Shown here: positions 62,651-64,000 of the stretch, piece by piece
Numbering within the stretch: the stretch's first letter is position 1
How the letters are laid out: every line of letters begins with the position of its first letter
From: Macropodus opercularis
Lineage: Eukaryota > Chordata > Actinopteri > Anabantiformes > Osphronemidae
Assembly (NCBI GenBank): GCA_030770545.1
Contig: CM061105.1
Span: 10,027,001-10,091,000, forward strand
Length of the DNA: 64,000 nucleotides
Direction of reading: 5' to 3'
The notes under the pieces: model-generated
What the model was told of the DNA's origin: nothing
The model's database searches: none
The model's input: the letters and a program-made list of their open reading frames with translations, nothing else
Translations under genes and position numbers: made by a program

Positions 62651-64000
62651 TTGCTCCCCGAACGCTGCGGCAGACCAGGCGCAGGACCCGGTGGACGGTC
62701 ATCTAGCCAGTGAGTCTAGCTGTGAGGGATGAGCAGCGCTGTGCAGGGCTGTGCTGCCTCCCTGCTAACATTTCCTCGCGGTTTACTTGGATGCTGTTTT
62801 ATTTTGCCCCGCTCCTAGTTACTCATGGAAATGTGATTTATGTGATCACTTGGAAGAGAAAAAAATGGTTGTGAGTATAAAAATATGCTGAGTTACTGTA
62901 TGGTTGCTTCATTAAAATAGGGTTTGCTCTGCAAGTTTCAAGAGGCGCTATCCATTACTGAAAACCAAGCACAGCACTCAGAGCATTCAGAGAACGGACT
63001 GTAGGCTCTAATTCTTTTAAATCAAACTACCTCATGGTGACCCATAAAACTTGGGCTAGACTTCAACAAAGAATTACTTCACTTCTTTAAGGAGAGCGTC
63101 AGACACTTGGGTCTACGTTTGAGACGCTGGGGATGTTTTTCAAAAAGGGCAGTTTGTCTGCCAAGTGCCTGAAAAAGACCTAAATCAACACATCTTTTTT
63201 TTGTCCACTTCAAAAAAAGAACATGTAAAAACTCCAGCTATGGACTTAGCTTTAGCATTAGCATGTACCGTAAAAAAGCCTGACCCTGCCTCTTGACCCA
63301 TGACCTTTACTTCCTCTGATTAATACACTGTGGCTCTATTTGATATCTGCTCAATGCCATCCCAGCTTGTCAGTGGTAGAACAACTGGAGACAGCCCAGG
63401 AGGGAGAACAAAACATGCATTTTGCAGAGGAGAGCGGGTGGGGAAGAAAAACAAGCATCAACTCAAGCAAGACGATGTATTTTCATGCATCCCTGTCTTA
63501 AATGTCAAGATTTCTTAACCCTCAGTGACTGCAGCGCTGACACCTCTCCAAGGTTCAACAGAACCCGCATTCATTAATAATTAGCTTAGCTGTGAGGACA
63601 AGGAGTAAGGCTGGGAATGAGAGAAAGGTAGTGAGAGCGGCGCAATTTTTTTTTTCAAACTTCTGTCCTTTCCCGAGAGAATCAAATTTCAGTAGAAGTC
63701 TTTTTTTTCATTTCTTGTTTTTCCTAGCGTGTTGGCCAGAATCCCGCAGGCGGCCCACGAACGAGCGATTCAGCCGTCGCATCAGCCTCACTACTCCCTC
63801 CTCTCCTTAATCATGGCTCTAATACCCTCCAGATGAATAAACATCTTCATCCCCTCTCTGTTAAAGCCAGAAGGCTCCTCCACTCTCGAGTCCAAGAAAA
63901 GGGAGAAAGAAAGAGAGAGAAAGAAATGGAGAGTTGAAGAAGGAGCACAGGAAAAGGATGACAGATGGAAGGGTGGATCAATGTCGAAATGAACCAACAG

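Larger units (their letters stand above)
56323..64000 (-). other. znf521: znf521 intron upstream of the large exon (at least 7.7 kb, runs off the window)
   Basis: No exon encoding the N-terminal MSRRKQ motif, the acidic segment or finger 1 was found on the minus strand. Contents are repeats (poly-G at 57107-57132, AT/GT at 59538-59565, CA near 61260-61280, GT at 62626-62650) and otherwise unique sequence. Confidence 0.65.

Noticed and set aside
56400..64000. Search for znf521 5' exons (N-terminal MSRRKQ motif, acidic segment, finger 1)
   Set aside because: No minus-strand segment encoding these with splice sites was found. They are taken to lie beyond the window.
1..64000. CRISPR arrays, prophage, insertion sequences, bacterial operons
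   Set aside because: There is no repeat-spacer periodicity, and gene structure is eukaryotic with introns. None is present.

Overview
The window is nuclear DNA from a vertebrate, most likely a teleost fish. Its genes are split by GT-AG introns, intergenic and intronic DNA is long, simple-sequence repeats are abundant, and one decayed element resembles the tRNA-derived heads of fish SINEs. Nothing bacterial, viral or plasmid-like was seen. The six-frame ORFs are nearly all noise. Real coding sequence was found at two loci, assembled by hand from splice sites, reading phase and family recognition.

Left end, about 1-4.35 kb, plus strand: a complete three-exon histamine H3/H4-type GPCR of 361 residues (exons 923-1166, 1377-1543, 2285-2959). 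AATAAA signals lie at 4293 and 4321. Its sequence reads more like mammalian H3, but its neighbour argues that it occupies the HRH4 locus.

About 4.35-10.57 kb: intergenic DNA with no recognisable gene, one decayed tRNA/SINE-like copy and at least one stretch that looks like a conserved non-coding element.

About 10.57-64 kb, minus strand: znf521, a 30-finger C2H2 transcriptional co-regulator. The window holds the 3' part of the gene: the giant exon (52820-56322), three short exons (52606-52690, 26848-26979, 21936-22051) and the last exon, with only nine codons plus stop (12002-12031) and the 3' UTR. About 1,288 residues and 29 of the expected 30 fingers are encoded here. The first exons, with the N-terminal repressor motif and finger 1, lie beyond position 64000. 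Introns range from 129 bp to about 25.6 kb. The long ones are rich in AT-core, homeodomain-type motifs and microsatellites, as expected for a developmental regulator with embedded enhancers.

The two genes are not known to share a pathway. Their adjacency is the useful fact: HRH4 and ZNF521 are also neighbours on human chromosome 18q11. No novel mobile, defence or biosynthetic system was found. The points most worth a second look are the receptor's orthology, the candidate non-coding elements, a 29-bp duplication exactly 900 bp apart in intron 5, and alternative 3' UTR ends of znf521.
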